DNA from: Deltaproteobacteria bacterium | Lineage (GTDB): Bacteria > Desulfobacterota > Desulfobacteria > Desulfobacterales > Desulfobacteraceae | Reading direction: 5' to 3' | Length of the DNA stretch: 37,268 nt | NCBI GenBank assembly: GCA_013151635.1 | Contig: JAADHV010000117.1 | Span: forward strand, 1 to 37,268 | Shown: positions 8,176-16,342 of the stretch, in pieces | Numbering within the stretch: the first letter of the stretch is position 1 | Layout of the letters: each line of letters starts with the position of its first letter | Position numbers and translations under genes: made by a program | Notes under the pieces: model-generated | What the model was told of the DNA's origin: nothing | Databases searched by the model: none | What the model saw: only the letters and a program-made list of their open reading frames with translations

Positions 8176-9027
8176 TTAAGTAATAAGCACAGGGTCGGGC
8201 CATTTTGTATCAAATCCAAGATCTTTTAATATTTTGATGGCCTTGTCAACATGACAGCCTGCTTCTTTTACGCCGTGGGAATCATCTCCCGGCACGACCC
8301 GGATTCCCATTTCTTTTGCAGATTTGAGAATAAAGCCTGTAACATAGGGCTCTTTTTCACCCTTTGCAAGGGGTCTCAGGTTAAAGTCCAGGATAAGGTT
8401 CAAGGATTTTACAAGCGCAAGATTCCTCATGATTCTCTGCTTTATTTTAGGAAGCAGAAGCCTTTTTTTAAAATTTTTATCATAGATTCTGATAAGATCA
8501 AAATGCCCCACAACAAAGGGCTTAAGTGATTGTATCATTTCATATTGCAGGTCAAAATATTTTTCATACATAAGTTCATATGACCCCAGAATAGAGCATA
8601 CCCTGTCATATTCTTTTTTGGAATAATCAAAGCAGATATCATTAATATGGTGGACAGACCCCACAATGTAATCAGGTTGAAATTTTAAGACCAGGTTCTT
8701 GATGTGATCTGTAAAGCCTGTACAGGTTTCTGTTTCCATCCCGGCAAATATTTTGATTTTTGAAGCATATTTTTTTTTCAATGCAAAAATTTCATAAAAA
8801 TATTCTTCAAATCTTTTATCCAGGTCCAGGGCTGTAAGGTTGAGCTTTTTTTCATCAGGGTATAAAAATTTGTCGTTGACTGGCGGGACATGCTCTGTAA
8901 TTCCTACTTTTGTGAATCCAAGCTTGATATACCTTTGAATGATATCTTCAAGTAAATCACGGGCATGGCAGCAATACAGGCCGCTGTGGCCTCCGTGAAG
9001 TGAGATTGGTTGTGGTGGTTTGTTCAT
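8176..9027 (-). CDS. PHP-family histidinol-phosphatase-like protein
   Basis: A 283-residue protein of the PHP metal-dependent phosphoesterase family, resembling HisJ histidinol phosphatase, which would catalyse the penultimate step of histidine synthesis. Metal-ligand motifs appear in order: HGGHSG near residue 11 (HTHS in most members), GITEHVPP, a Glu in GMETET, GSVHHI, GHFDLIRIYD, and a C-terminal GDDSHG. The change of HTHS to HGGHS keeps both histidines. No his gene is nearby, so the substrate is uncertain. The gene is 21 bases upstream of dtd and likely co-transcribed. Confidence 0.8.
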   Translation of the reverse strand: MNKPPQPISLHGGHSGLYCCHARDLLEDIIQRYIKLGFTKVGITEHVPPVNDKFLYPDEKKLNLTALDLDKRFEEYFYEIFALKKKYASKIKIFAGMETETCTGFTDHIKNLVLKFQPDYIVGSVHHINDICFDYSKKEYDRVCSILGSYELMYEKYFDLQYEMIQSLKPFVVGHFDLIRIYDKNFKKRLLLPKIKQRIMRNLALVKSLNLILDFNLRPLAKGEKEPYVTGFILKSAKEMGIRVVPGDDSHGVKEAGCHVDKAIKILKDLGFDTKWPDPVLIT

Positions 9028-9069
9028 GAAAGTGAAAATACCATTAAAAAAGGGGTAAAATCAAGTGGC

Positions 9070-10350
9070 TCATAACCTCTGGATCAAGTATAAGAAAGTG
9101 GGAAACCGGCTCAGAGCTTTCAGTTTGTAAAAATCATAGAGAACCTGCCTTGAGGGACTGCCAAATTTCAAGGGTGAAAGATAGATACTTCCTTTAGGTC
9201 GGGTTCTGGCAGCATTTTGCCTGATAAGGGTCATTAACGCCTCGTAGTGGGAATCAGGAAGGGTTTCATCCATGACAAAATTACAGGTGGTCTCAATATT
9301 TGGGCATGAATCATTTACAGCCTGTACTTTTTTAAAGGCAAAGCCCACTTTTTTTCTGCTCAAAGGTTTTCCAAGAAGGTCCAGTGTAGCCTTGTCATAT
9401 GATTCAAGCCCGATATTGATAAATGTCTGAAAAGGAAGACTGTCAAGAGCCTCAAAAAATGCTGTCCCTGTATTTAAAAAAGAATCAGCACTTCCAAACA
9501 TGAAAAGAAAGCTTTTTTTCATATATGATGTCTGGAAATTAAATTTCTCATAAGCCTTTTGTGCGGTATTGAGAATCAGCTCCAAGGGTGTGTTCAATGC
9601 ATCATGCTCCCCTAAAAACAAGGCATTAAAATTGATAATGTCCTTTCCATACAGATTTTTCAGCCTGGCAATCTGGCCGTCAATATTTTTTTGTGACCGG
9701 ACAAAGAATTTTTTCTTGTTTTTTACCTTGCAAAACCGGCATTTATAAAGGCACCCGTCAGAAATGGTTAAAGGGATGATATTATAATCAACATGCCTTG
9801 CATCGGGCGGCATCACCGTTACCCTGGCCCCGGATATATCAAAAAGCTTTTGAGCTTTTCTTTCAAGGTTTTCAGGTGTTTTAAGCTTTATGGCACGAAT
9901 CCAGCGGGAAAACCTGTCCGGCATGCCTTTGTCAGGTAAGTTTGATATAATCTGATGCCAGTTCCTGACAATTAAATCAATTTCATGGTCTTTAAAAGGT
10001 TTCCCCCCAATAAGGGAATTTGTCGGATACATGAGGTTGGGAAGATAATATTCCCCCAAAGCCTCAAAAACCCCTGAATATCCTCCTGTGGAGTAATAGA
10101 TCCAGTCATTTCCCTTAGTTCGCTTAAGCCATTCGGACGGATGAGGCCAGGTTTTTTTCTTTGATTTTGCATGCCTGATTTCATGGTTGAGATTGAATTC
10201 AAAAATATAATCACTTGTTTCAAATTTTGAAAAAAGACCGTATTTTATGGGAAAGCTCACCTTTGCATACTCATTGTTCCCTTTGCAGTTCAAGTCAATG
10301 GTGAGATCCCGGTTTTGAAAGGTTTGAGTTTTACAGGCGCTTATATTCAA
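9070..10350 (-). CDS. Radical SAM protein of unknown function
   Basis: A 426-residue radical SAM enzyme; the cluster motif is Cys200-x3-Cys204-x2-Cys207 (CLYKCRFC) preceded by PLTISDG, followed by NALFLGEHDAL, INIGLESYDKATLDLLGKPLS and ETTCNFVMDETLP, an Elp3/HemN-like barrel pattern. About 190 residues come before the radical SAM motif; they contain HEIRHAKSKKKTWPHPSEWL and YYSTGGYSGVF, which I do not recognise. No C-terminal SPASM cysteines are seen. Start is TTG 10350, with AAGGAG about 12 bases upstream, a loose spacing; no ATG lies nearby. It heads the minus-strand run and is divergent from the hybrid kinase at 10526. Function cannot be assigned from sequence. Confidence 0.75.
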   Translation of the reverse strand: MNISACKTQTFQNRDLTIDLNCKGNNEYAKVSFPIKYGLFSKFETSDYIFEFNLNHEIRHAKSKKKTWPHPSEWLKRTKGNDWIYYSTGGYSGVFEALGEYYLPNLMYPTNSLIGGKPFKDHEIDLIVRNWHQIISNLPDKGMPDRFSRWIRAIKLKTPENLERKAQKLFDISGARVTVMPPDARHVDYNIIPLTISDGCLYKCRFCKVKNKKKFFVRSQKNIDGQIARLKNLYGKDIINFNALFLGEHDALNTPLELILNTAQKAYEKFNFQTSYMKKSFLFMFGSADSFLNTGTAFFEALDSLPFQTFINIGLESYDKATLDLLGKPLSRKKVGFAFKKVQAVNDSCPNIETTCNFVMDETLPDSHYEALMTLIRQNAARTRPKGSIYLSPLKFGSPSRQVLYDFYKLKALSRFPTFLYLIQRL

Positions 10351-10525
10351 TCGTTCAATTGTCTCCTTTGGATTTTAATGTTTAGTTGTTTACAATTGAA
10401 ATTGCAACCTGGCAATAATTTTTTAAAAAGGTTTTTTAAATTTTTCCGGATATGATATTATTATTCAACACATAAGATTCCCTGATAATTATAGAATCCA
10501 TCCATTCAAACCGGCAGGTGATAAA

Positions 10526-12187
10526 ATGAAATTTATTTTGGACGTTTTACAAAATAGCGGTGCTTTGATGGGTGTTGTGACAGGTCTTCTCATCATCGCA
10601 ATGGTAAGCGCGATAAAATTTTTAAATATGAAAAAAAAATTGAAAGAAAAAGAGAAAACCCTTGGGAAAGCCAGGAAAAAGTGCCGGCAGGTCATTGATA
10701 ACACGGACGAGGGGATTATTATCGGTAAAGAATTTAAATTCAAGTTTGCCAATAAAAAGGCTTGTGAGATCATGGGTCTGTCACAGGGCGGCGATATATC
10801 AGGCAGCCTTTTGGATTATATACATCCTGACGATTTAAATACAATGCTGGACGGCTATGAAAAACCAATGAAGCCCGGGAACCGGAAAATAAGTTTTAAA
10901 TTAAGACTTATTAAAAAAGATAAAAGTATATTATGGGTCCATGTACGGTCAATCAAAGTTTTTTGGGATGATGAGCCTGCTGAGCTTTTTTTCATTAAGG
11001 ATATCACGGCGCTGAAAATGATGGAGCAGGATCTGCAACAGGCCCAGAGGATGGAAGCCATAGGGGCATTATCAGGGGGCATTGCCCATGATTTTAATAA
11101 TATTTTAACAACCATAATAGGCAATGCAGAAGTCGCCTTGCTGGATTTGTCCGGACAGGAACCCGGGAAAAGCGAGTTTGAGCAGATCCGGGAATCAGGC
11201 TACAGGGCAAGGGACCTTGTTCGCCAGATTCTCAGTATCAGCCGGCAAAACGCGATGGATGTGCAGCCTTTATACCTTTCACCCATTATTAAAGAAGCCT
11301 TGAAACTATTAAGGTCCACTCTTCCGAAAAACATTGAAATAGTTGAAAACATTGATCAAAAACTTGATATGGTCAGGGCAGATTCAATTCAGATGTACCA
11401 GGTGTTCATGAACCTTTGCACCAATGCCAAACATGCTATGGAAAAAGAAGAATCCCCCTGCCTTGAAGTGGGGTTGGAAAATGTTACTCTCCGCTCTTCC
11501 GGCAAAGAAGTATCAAATAATTTGAAACCGGGCAGGTATGTAAAGCTCAGCGTAAGGGATAATGGCATTGGCATTGACCCGGGCATTAAAGATAAAATAT
11601 TTAAACCCTATTTTACGACAAAGGAAAGCGTGGCCGGGAGCGGGCTCGGGCTTGCGACATCACTTGGGATTGTAAAGCGGTTTTGCGGGCATCTTACTTT
11701 TGAAAGTGAAAATGGCAAAGGAGCCTGTTTTATCGTTTATCTGCCTGCTTATGAAATGGAAGAGCCCAGCAACGGATTTGTGCCGGAAAAGAATGCCCCG
11801 GTTAAAGGGGAAGGGAAAATACTATTTGTTGATGATGAAAAGGAAATTACAATCGTCTCTAAAAAGATGCTTGAGAATATAGGGTTTTCAGTGATGGCAG
11901 TCAATTCGGGACGGGAGGCCCTGGAATACTTTGCAAGGTCTCCTGATTTTTTTGACCTCATGTTTACGGATATGGCAATGCCGGAAATGACCGGGGAGAA
12001 ACTGGCAAAAGAAGTCTTGAGAATCCGTCCCGGGTTTCCTGTGATCATGTGTACCGGCCACAGTGATACCTTTGATGAGACAAAAGCAAAAGAATCCGGT
12101 ATCATGGAGTATATTACCAAACCCTATAACCTGAATATATTGTCTGTTATCGCTTTAAAATATATTAAAAAAAGCAAAGCTGCCTGA
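10526..12187 (+). CDS. Membrane-anchored PAS hybrid sensor histidine kinase
   Basis: A 553-residue hybrid kinase. One N-terminal transmembrane helix (about residues 12-32) is followed by a basic coiled segment, a PAS domain (about 45-165, FIKDITALK at its end), a HisKA domain with the phospho-accepting His188 in GGIAHDFNNIL, an HATPase domain with NLCTNAKHAM, VRDNGIGID and GSGLGLATSLGIV, and a C-terminal receiver with LFVDDEKE, phospho-acceptor Asp482 (TDMAMPEMTG) and Lys in TKPYN. It is preceded by ggcaggtgat. The stand-alone receiver output suggests it feeds a phosphorelay; the chemosensory operon starts 168 bases downstream, but no direct link is shown by the sequence. Confidence 0.88.
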   Translation: MKFILDVLQNSGALMGVVTGLLIIAMVSAIKFLNMKKKLKEKEKTLGKARKKCRQVIDNTDEGIIIGKEFKFKFANKKACEIMGLSQGGDISGSLLDYIHPDDLNTMLDGYEKPMKPGNRKISFKLRLIKKDKSILWVHVRSIKVFWDDEPAELFFIKDITALKMMEQDLQQAQRMEAIGALSGGIAHDFNNILTTIIGNAEVALLDLSGQEPGKSEFEQIRESGYRARDLVRQILSISRQNAMDVQPLYLSPIIKEALKLLRSTLPKNIEIVENIDQKLDMVRADSIQMYQVFMNLCTNAKHAMEKEESPCLEVGLENVTLRSSGKEVSNNLKPGRYVKLSVRDNGIGIDPGIKDKIFKPYFTTKESVAGSGLGLATSLGIVKRFCGHLTFESENGKGACFIVYLPAYEMEEPSNGFVPEKNAPVKGEGKILFVDDEKEITIVSKKMLENIGFSVMAVNSGREALEYFARSPDFFDLMFTDMAMPEMTGEKLAKEVLRIRPGFPVIMCTGHSDTFDETKAKESGIMEYITKPYNLNILSVIALKYIKKSKAA

Positions 12188-12354
12188 TCTTAACTTTAAA
12201 TCCACTCTGCCAGCAGTGGTTATATCTCCCCTGTTATATTTTTCCTTGCAATCCGGTTCATAACAACATATTATTTTATGAAATTCTCATTTATATCTTT
12301 TCAGGATATCTCAACAGGGCGTATGCTCCGGAATATCATCGGCAGGAGACTATC

Positions 12355-12816
12355 ATGGACGATAACCAAAAGCACCTGACTTTTTTTATTGAACGTGAAT
12401 TATACGGGATTCCGCTTGATTCGGTTGAAAAAGTCATCAGGGCTGTCAAAGTGGTTCATTATGGGGAGAAAGATTCAGGCCTTCAGGGATTCATCAACAT
12501 GGCCGGGCAGATCATTCCTGTGGTCGATTTAAGAAAGCGCCTGGGGCTTGCCCGAAAAAAGATTGACATCAATGACCGGATGATCATTGCTAAAACGTCT
12601 TCACGACAGATCGCCATAGTGGTTGACAAGACGGGCGAAATTATTGACCCTTGTCCTGGCCAGAAAGCCTTGAACCGGAATTTACTCCTTGAAAAGGGGT
12701 GCATTAAACGGATCGCTACCATTGGCACCACCACGATAAAGCTCTGCGATCCCGACCGGTTTCTTTTACCTGGGAAGATTAAATCACCTGGAATCCAAAA
12801 TATGATAAATACCTGA
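12355..12816 (+). CDS. cheW: CheW-like coupling protein (first copy)
   Basis: A 153-residue single CheW domain, which bridges chemoreceptors and the CheA kinase. Seen are FFIERELYGIPLDSVEKVIRAV at the start, GFINMAGQIIPVVDLRKRLGL in the middle and IAIVVDKTGEIID, all standard for CheW. It is preceded by caggag 9 bases before ATG. The stop (12814-12816) is two bases from the cheR start, suggesting coupled translation. It opens an eight-gene chemosensory operon that carries two CheW genes. Confidence 0.9.
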   Translation: MDDNQKHLTFFIERELYGIPLDSVEKVIRAVKVVHYGEKDSGLQGFINMAGQIIPVVDLRKRLGLARKKIDINDRMIIAKTSSRQIAIVVDKTGEIIDPCPGQKALNRNLLLEKGCIKRIATIGTTTIKLCDPDRFLLPGKIKSPGIQNMINT

Positions 12817-12818
12817 AT

Positions 12819-14360
12819 ATGATGTCCCTGTTAAAAAAAAAGTATAGCGAGATCAGCCGTTTCATCCTGTCCGGAACCGGCCTGTTTTTTCCTGAAGCCC
12901 GCCGGGGAGATTTGGAAAAAGGCCTGCAAGCTGCGGCACGGGAACTGGGGTTCAAAGACCTGGACCAGTTTGCCGGCAGGCTTTTGTCAAACAGTGTTAC
13001 CGGGCATGAAATGGATGTGATCGTAGAGCATCTTACTATCGGGGAGAGTTTTTTTTTCCGGGATCAAAACCTGTTCCAGGTTTTGAAAAACAATATATTT
13101 TTTTTTAAAACAGCTCGTGAACCGGCAGGAAAGCATTTTTTGACGATATGGAGTGCCGGATGCTGCAGCGGGGAAGAACCCTATTCCATTTCCATGGTTC
13201 TGGACCAGATGAAAAAGACGGATGATACCCTTGATGCAGTAATTTTTGCCACAGATATCAATAAACATTTTCTTAAAAAAGCAAAAACCGGCATGTATAC
13301 GAGATGGTCTTTCAGGAATACACCCGACGATATTGTCCGGGAGTATTTTATCCAAAAGAAAGCCAACCGGTTTGAACTTTCACAACATATCCGGTCATGT
13401 GTCATTTTCAGACAGCTCAACCTGAAACAACCGGTTTGGCCGGAGCCTTTTAACCGGCCAGGAGCATTTGACCTGATCCTTTTTCGAAATGTATTGATGT
13501 ATTTTGATTCACACACAATATCTGCAGTAATTAAACGGTTCCATAACAGCCTTGCCCCGGGCGGCTGGCTGGTGGTCAGCCCCAGCGAAACCCCGTTTGT
13601 GGACCACCCTGGGCTGACAAGTGTTGCCTTTCCCGGTGTGGTCCTTCACAGGAAAGGAGAGTCTGGAAAAGAAAACGTATTATCTGACAATTCTGCATTC
13701 AGTCAAAAAGGATCACACCCCTCAAGGGGGATGATGCCGCCTTTCCCGTGCAGGAGAGAACCTGATAAAAAAGAAAAGAAAAAGGAAAAAGATTTTGGTC
13801 CTTCGCTGTTGCAGCATGCGCTTGACTTGTATGAGAAAGGCCGCTTTAAGGACTGCGAATACCTGGTTGGCAAAAGTTTGTCCGCATTAGAAAACAAAGC
13901 GTTTCCAAGACTGTTACAGGCCAGGGCATATCACCTGATGGCAAAGGCTCAGGCCAACCTCGGCAGGCTTGAACCTGCTTTGGGCCATTGCCGTAATGCC
14001 GCTGATTTAGAAAAGCTGAACCCGGATCACCGGTATCTTCTGGCCACGATCTATGCCAGCCTTGATGACAGGGAAAATGAAAAAAAATCCCTGGACCAGG
14101 TGCTTTTTCTGGACCCGGATCATATCCTGGCCCATGTACAGCTTGGCGGCCTTGCCAGGAAACAGGCCCGGGACGACCTTTTTGAAAAGCACCTGGGGAT
14201 TGCAAAAAAGATGCTCCAAAAAGAGCCCCCGGATGACATCATCACGGGATCGGATGGCATGACTGTAAGAGAACTTTTAAATTTAATTGCACAGGATACA
14301 CAATATGGCAAAAAAAACCTCTCTTTCAACGGCCTTTCCACTGGAAGACCCGGACTCTGA
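12819..14360 (+). CDS. cheR: CheR methyltransferase with C-terminal TPR repeats
   Basis: A chemoreceptor glutamate methyltransferase using S-adenosylmethionine. The N-terminal CheR-N helical domain (about 1-75) ends in VEHLTIGESFFFRD; the catalytic domain has the SAM loop WSAGCCSGEEPYSI, ATDIN, and LILFRNVLMYF. A Lys/Glu-rich linker (about 310-325) leads to TPR-like repeats in the last 180 residues (ALDLYEKGRFKDCEYLVGKS, KAQANLGRLEPALGHCRNAA, LATIYASLDDRENEKKSLDQ). CheR-TPR proteins are known from Myxococcus Frz-type systems, where the TPR part mediates protein contacts. Start is ATG 12819 or the adjacent ATG 12822. The last 56 bases overlap the second cheW. Confidence 0.9.
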   Translation: MMSLLKKKYSEISRFILSGTGLFFPEARRGDLEKGLQAAARELGFKDLDQFAGRLLSNSVTGHEMDVIVEHLTIGESFFFRDQNLFQVLKNNIFFFKTAREPAGKHFLTIWSAGCCSGEEPYSISMVLDQMKKTDDTLDAVIFATDINKHFLKKAKTGMYTRWSFRNTPDDIVREYFIQKKANRFELSQHIRSCVIFRQLNLKQPVWPEPFNRPGAFDLILFRNVLMYFDSHTISAVIKRFHNSLAPGGWLVVSPSETPFVDHPGLTSVAFPGVVLHRKGESGKENVLSDNSAFSQKGSHPSRGMMPPFPCRREPDKKEKKKEKDFGPSLLQHALDLYEKGRFKDCEYLVGKSLSALENKAFPRLLQARAYHLMAKAQANLGRLEPALGHCRNAADLEKLNPDHRYLLATIYASLDDRENEKKSLDQVLFLDPDHILAHVQLGGLARKQARDDLFEKHLGIAKKMLQKEPPDDIITGSDGMTVRELLNLIAQDTQYGKKNLSFNGLSTGRPGL

Positions 14361-14856
14361 AAGCATACTCGCCTCCCGGGCAAGAGCCCTGGCAATTGAA
14401 GAGCAGACCGTAACATGGGCAGGCCATGGGTTTGAGGCGGTGGTGTTTAGCCTTTCCGGTGAACGGTACGGCCTGGACCTTATCCATGTCAAAGAAGTGG
14501 TCCGGGTCAGACAAGTGACACCAATGCCGGGCCTTCCAGGCTTTGTGGCCGGCATTACCAATGTCAGGGGCAAAATTTTCAGCGTTATCGACTTGAAGTT
14601 TTTTTTTGGCCTGCCGGGCCAGGACCATTTTGAGCATGCCTGGCTGGTCATTCTGGGTTCAAAAGAAATGGAATTCGGCATCCTTGTTGATGAAATCATT
14701 GGGACCCGTTCCATCCGGGCGGACATGATACATACGTCCATGACAACACTCACCGGCATCAGGGAAAAGTACTTGAAAGGTGTGACCCGGGACGCCGTGG
14801 CCATCCTTGACGGGGCAAAGATATTAAGTGATGAGGGCTTGATTGTAAAACAATAA
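14305..14856 (+). CDS. cheW: CheW-like coupling protein (second copy)
   Basis: A 183-residue CheW with a 45-residue N-terminal extension before the CheW domain (FEAVVFSLSGERYGLDLIHVKEVV, then PMPGLPGFVAGITNVRGKI, SVIDLKFFFGL and FGILVDEIIGT). ATG 14305 is chosen because cagga lies about 8 bases upstream; the longer TTG reading from 14287 has no such site. It overlaps the end of cheR in another frame and is followed by a strong ribosome binding site and the receptor gene 39 bases on. It differs enough from the first CheW to suggest a distinct partner. Confidence 0.88.
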   Translation: MAKKTSLSTAFPLEDPDSESILASRARALAIEEQTVTWAGHGFEAVVFSLSGERYGLDLIHVKEVVRVRQVTPMPGLPGFVAGITNVRGKIFSVIDLKFFFGLPGQDHFEHAWLVILGSKEMEFGILVDEIIGTRSIRADMIHTSMTTLTGIREKYLKGVTRDAVAILDGAKILSDEGLIVKQ

Positions 14857-14895
14857 TATTGAATCGATTAAAAATTTTAATAAAAGGAGTTTACC

Positions 14896-16311
14896 ATGGC
14901 TTTATGTTCTGAAAACCGGCTGTCTCGCATTCTTCCGGTCCTGTTTGCCCTGGCAGCCGCCCTGCCGTTTATTATTGTCGAATTGCTGGGAGCCCGGTAT
15001 GGAAACCTGATCCTGGAGTACCCTGTTGCCACTATATTGATTAGTGCATGTATAGCTTACTTGGCCGGGATTATTCTTATCAGGGTCCTGATTGATCCCA
15101 TTACGGATTTGATTGAAAAATTAAAGGAAGTTGCAAACGGAGATCTCGGCGTACACCTCAAGGCCTCTGACCGGAAAGATGAAATCGGGGTCCTTTCCAA
15201 CACCATACAATTGATTATTTCACGGACAAGGGAAAAAAATGAGCAACTCAATGAAATTGCCGTGGGCAGGCTGAATATCAATGCCAGTGTGATATCGTCA
15301 AAAGACCAGATGGGAATTGCCATCCAAAAGGTGGCGGACAGCCTGAAAAACTTGTCGGCTGCGGCAGTCAATATAGCAGAAGGCAACCTGACCACCGGCT
15401 TTAAAGCCAGGGGAAATGACGATGACCTGGGCCATGCCTTTGAACTGATGCATACCAACCTTGAAAAAGTAATCAAGGAGCTTCTTGCCGAAACCCATAC
15501 CCTGTTTTCATCAATGGCCCGGTTTTCCAGTACGACATCCCAGCTTTCTGTCAGCACCTCAGAGACAGCCTCGGCCACCAATGAGATCACCACGACGCTG
15601 GAGGAAATCCGCCAGGCCGCCATCATTTCCAGCGAAAAAGCAGGCCAGGTCTCAAGCCTTGCCGATGCGGCCGCCACAGATACCCAGGAAGGCAGAAAAG
15701 CGACAGATGAGGCTATTGCCGGCATGCAGCGCATTAAGGAAGAAATGGACCTTCTGGCCGACAGTATCATGAGGCTTAGCGAACAGACCCAGAGCATAGG
15801 TGATATTATCGATTCCGTACACGACATTGCCGACCAGTCCAACTTGCTCGCTGTCAACGCCTCTATTGAGGCGGCAAAGGCAGGAGACATGGGAAAAGGC
15901 TTTTCCGTTGTCGCCCAGGAAATCAAATCCCTGGCAGACCAGTCAAAAGAGTCCACGGACCGGATTAAAACCATTTTAAGGGAAATACAGAAAGCTGCAG
16001 GGATTGCAGTCATGGCAACGGAAAGAGGAACCACGGCTGTGAATGCCGGCACCACGCTTGCCGACAATGCAGGCCAGATCATCCGGGAACTTTCAGACAA
16101 GGTGATGGCTTCCATGGATTCGGCTGTACAGATTTCAGCTTCCAGCCGTGAACAGCTTACCGGCATTGAACAACTGGCCCAGGCCATGTCAGATATCAAG
16201 GACGCCGGGTTCCAGAACATGGAAGGAGCAAAACAGATTGAAACCGCTACCCTGGGTCTGGAAGCCCTGGGCAGAAAATTGAAGGATATCACCGACCGGT
16301 TTCAGCTTTAA
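14896..16311 (+). CDS. Methyl-accepting chemotaxis protein without a large sensor domain
   Basis: A 471-residue receptor with two N-terminal transmembrane helices (about 11-30 and 41-65) separated by only about ten residues, so there is no periplasmic ligand domain. A HAMP domain follows ([20 protein letters not shown]), then a second HAMP-like stretch ([12 protein letters not shown]) and the signalling hairpin with [21 protein letters not shown] and [20 protein letters not shown] at the tip. It lacks the C-terminal NWETF-type CheR tether. AAAGGAG precedes the ATG by 8 bases. The receptor probably senses an internal or membrane-derived cue. Confidence 0.92.
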   Translation: MALCSENRLSRILPVLFALAAALPFIIVELLGARYGNLILEYPVATILISACIAYLAGIILIRVLIDPITDLIEKLKEVANGDLGVHLKASDRKDEIGVLSNTIQLIISRTREKNEQLNEIAVGRLNINASVISSKDQMGIAIQKVADSLKNLSAAAVNIAEGNLTTGFKARGNDDDLGHAFELMHTNLEKVIKELLAETHTLFSSMARFSSTTSQLSVSTSETASATNEITTTLEEIRQAAIISSEKAGQVSSLADAAATDTQEGRKATDEAIAGMQRIKEEMDLLADSIMRLSEQTQSIGDIIDSVHDIADQSNLLAVNASIEAAKAGDMGKGFSVVAQEIKSLADQSKESTDRIKTILREIQKAAGIAVMATERGTTAVNAGTTLADNAGQIIRELSDKVMASMDSAVQISASSREQLTGIEQLAQAMSDIKDAGFQNMEGAKQIETATLGLEALGRKLKDITDRFQL

Positions 16312-16342
16312 CAAAGAAAATCACCTTTGCCAGGGATGAATA

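Noticed and set aside
15057-16292. A 411-codon antisense frame opposite the chemoreceptor gene
   Set aside because: Serine-rich shadow caused by codon bias of the receptor gene; no ribosome binding site or known domain.
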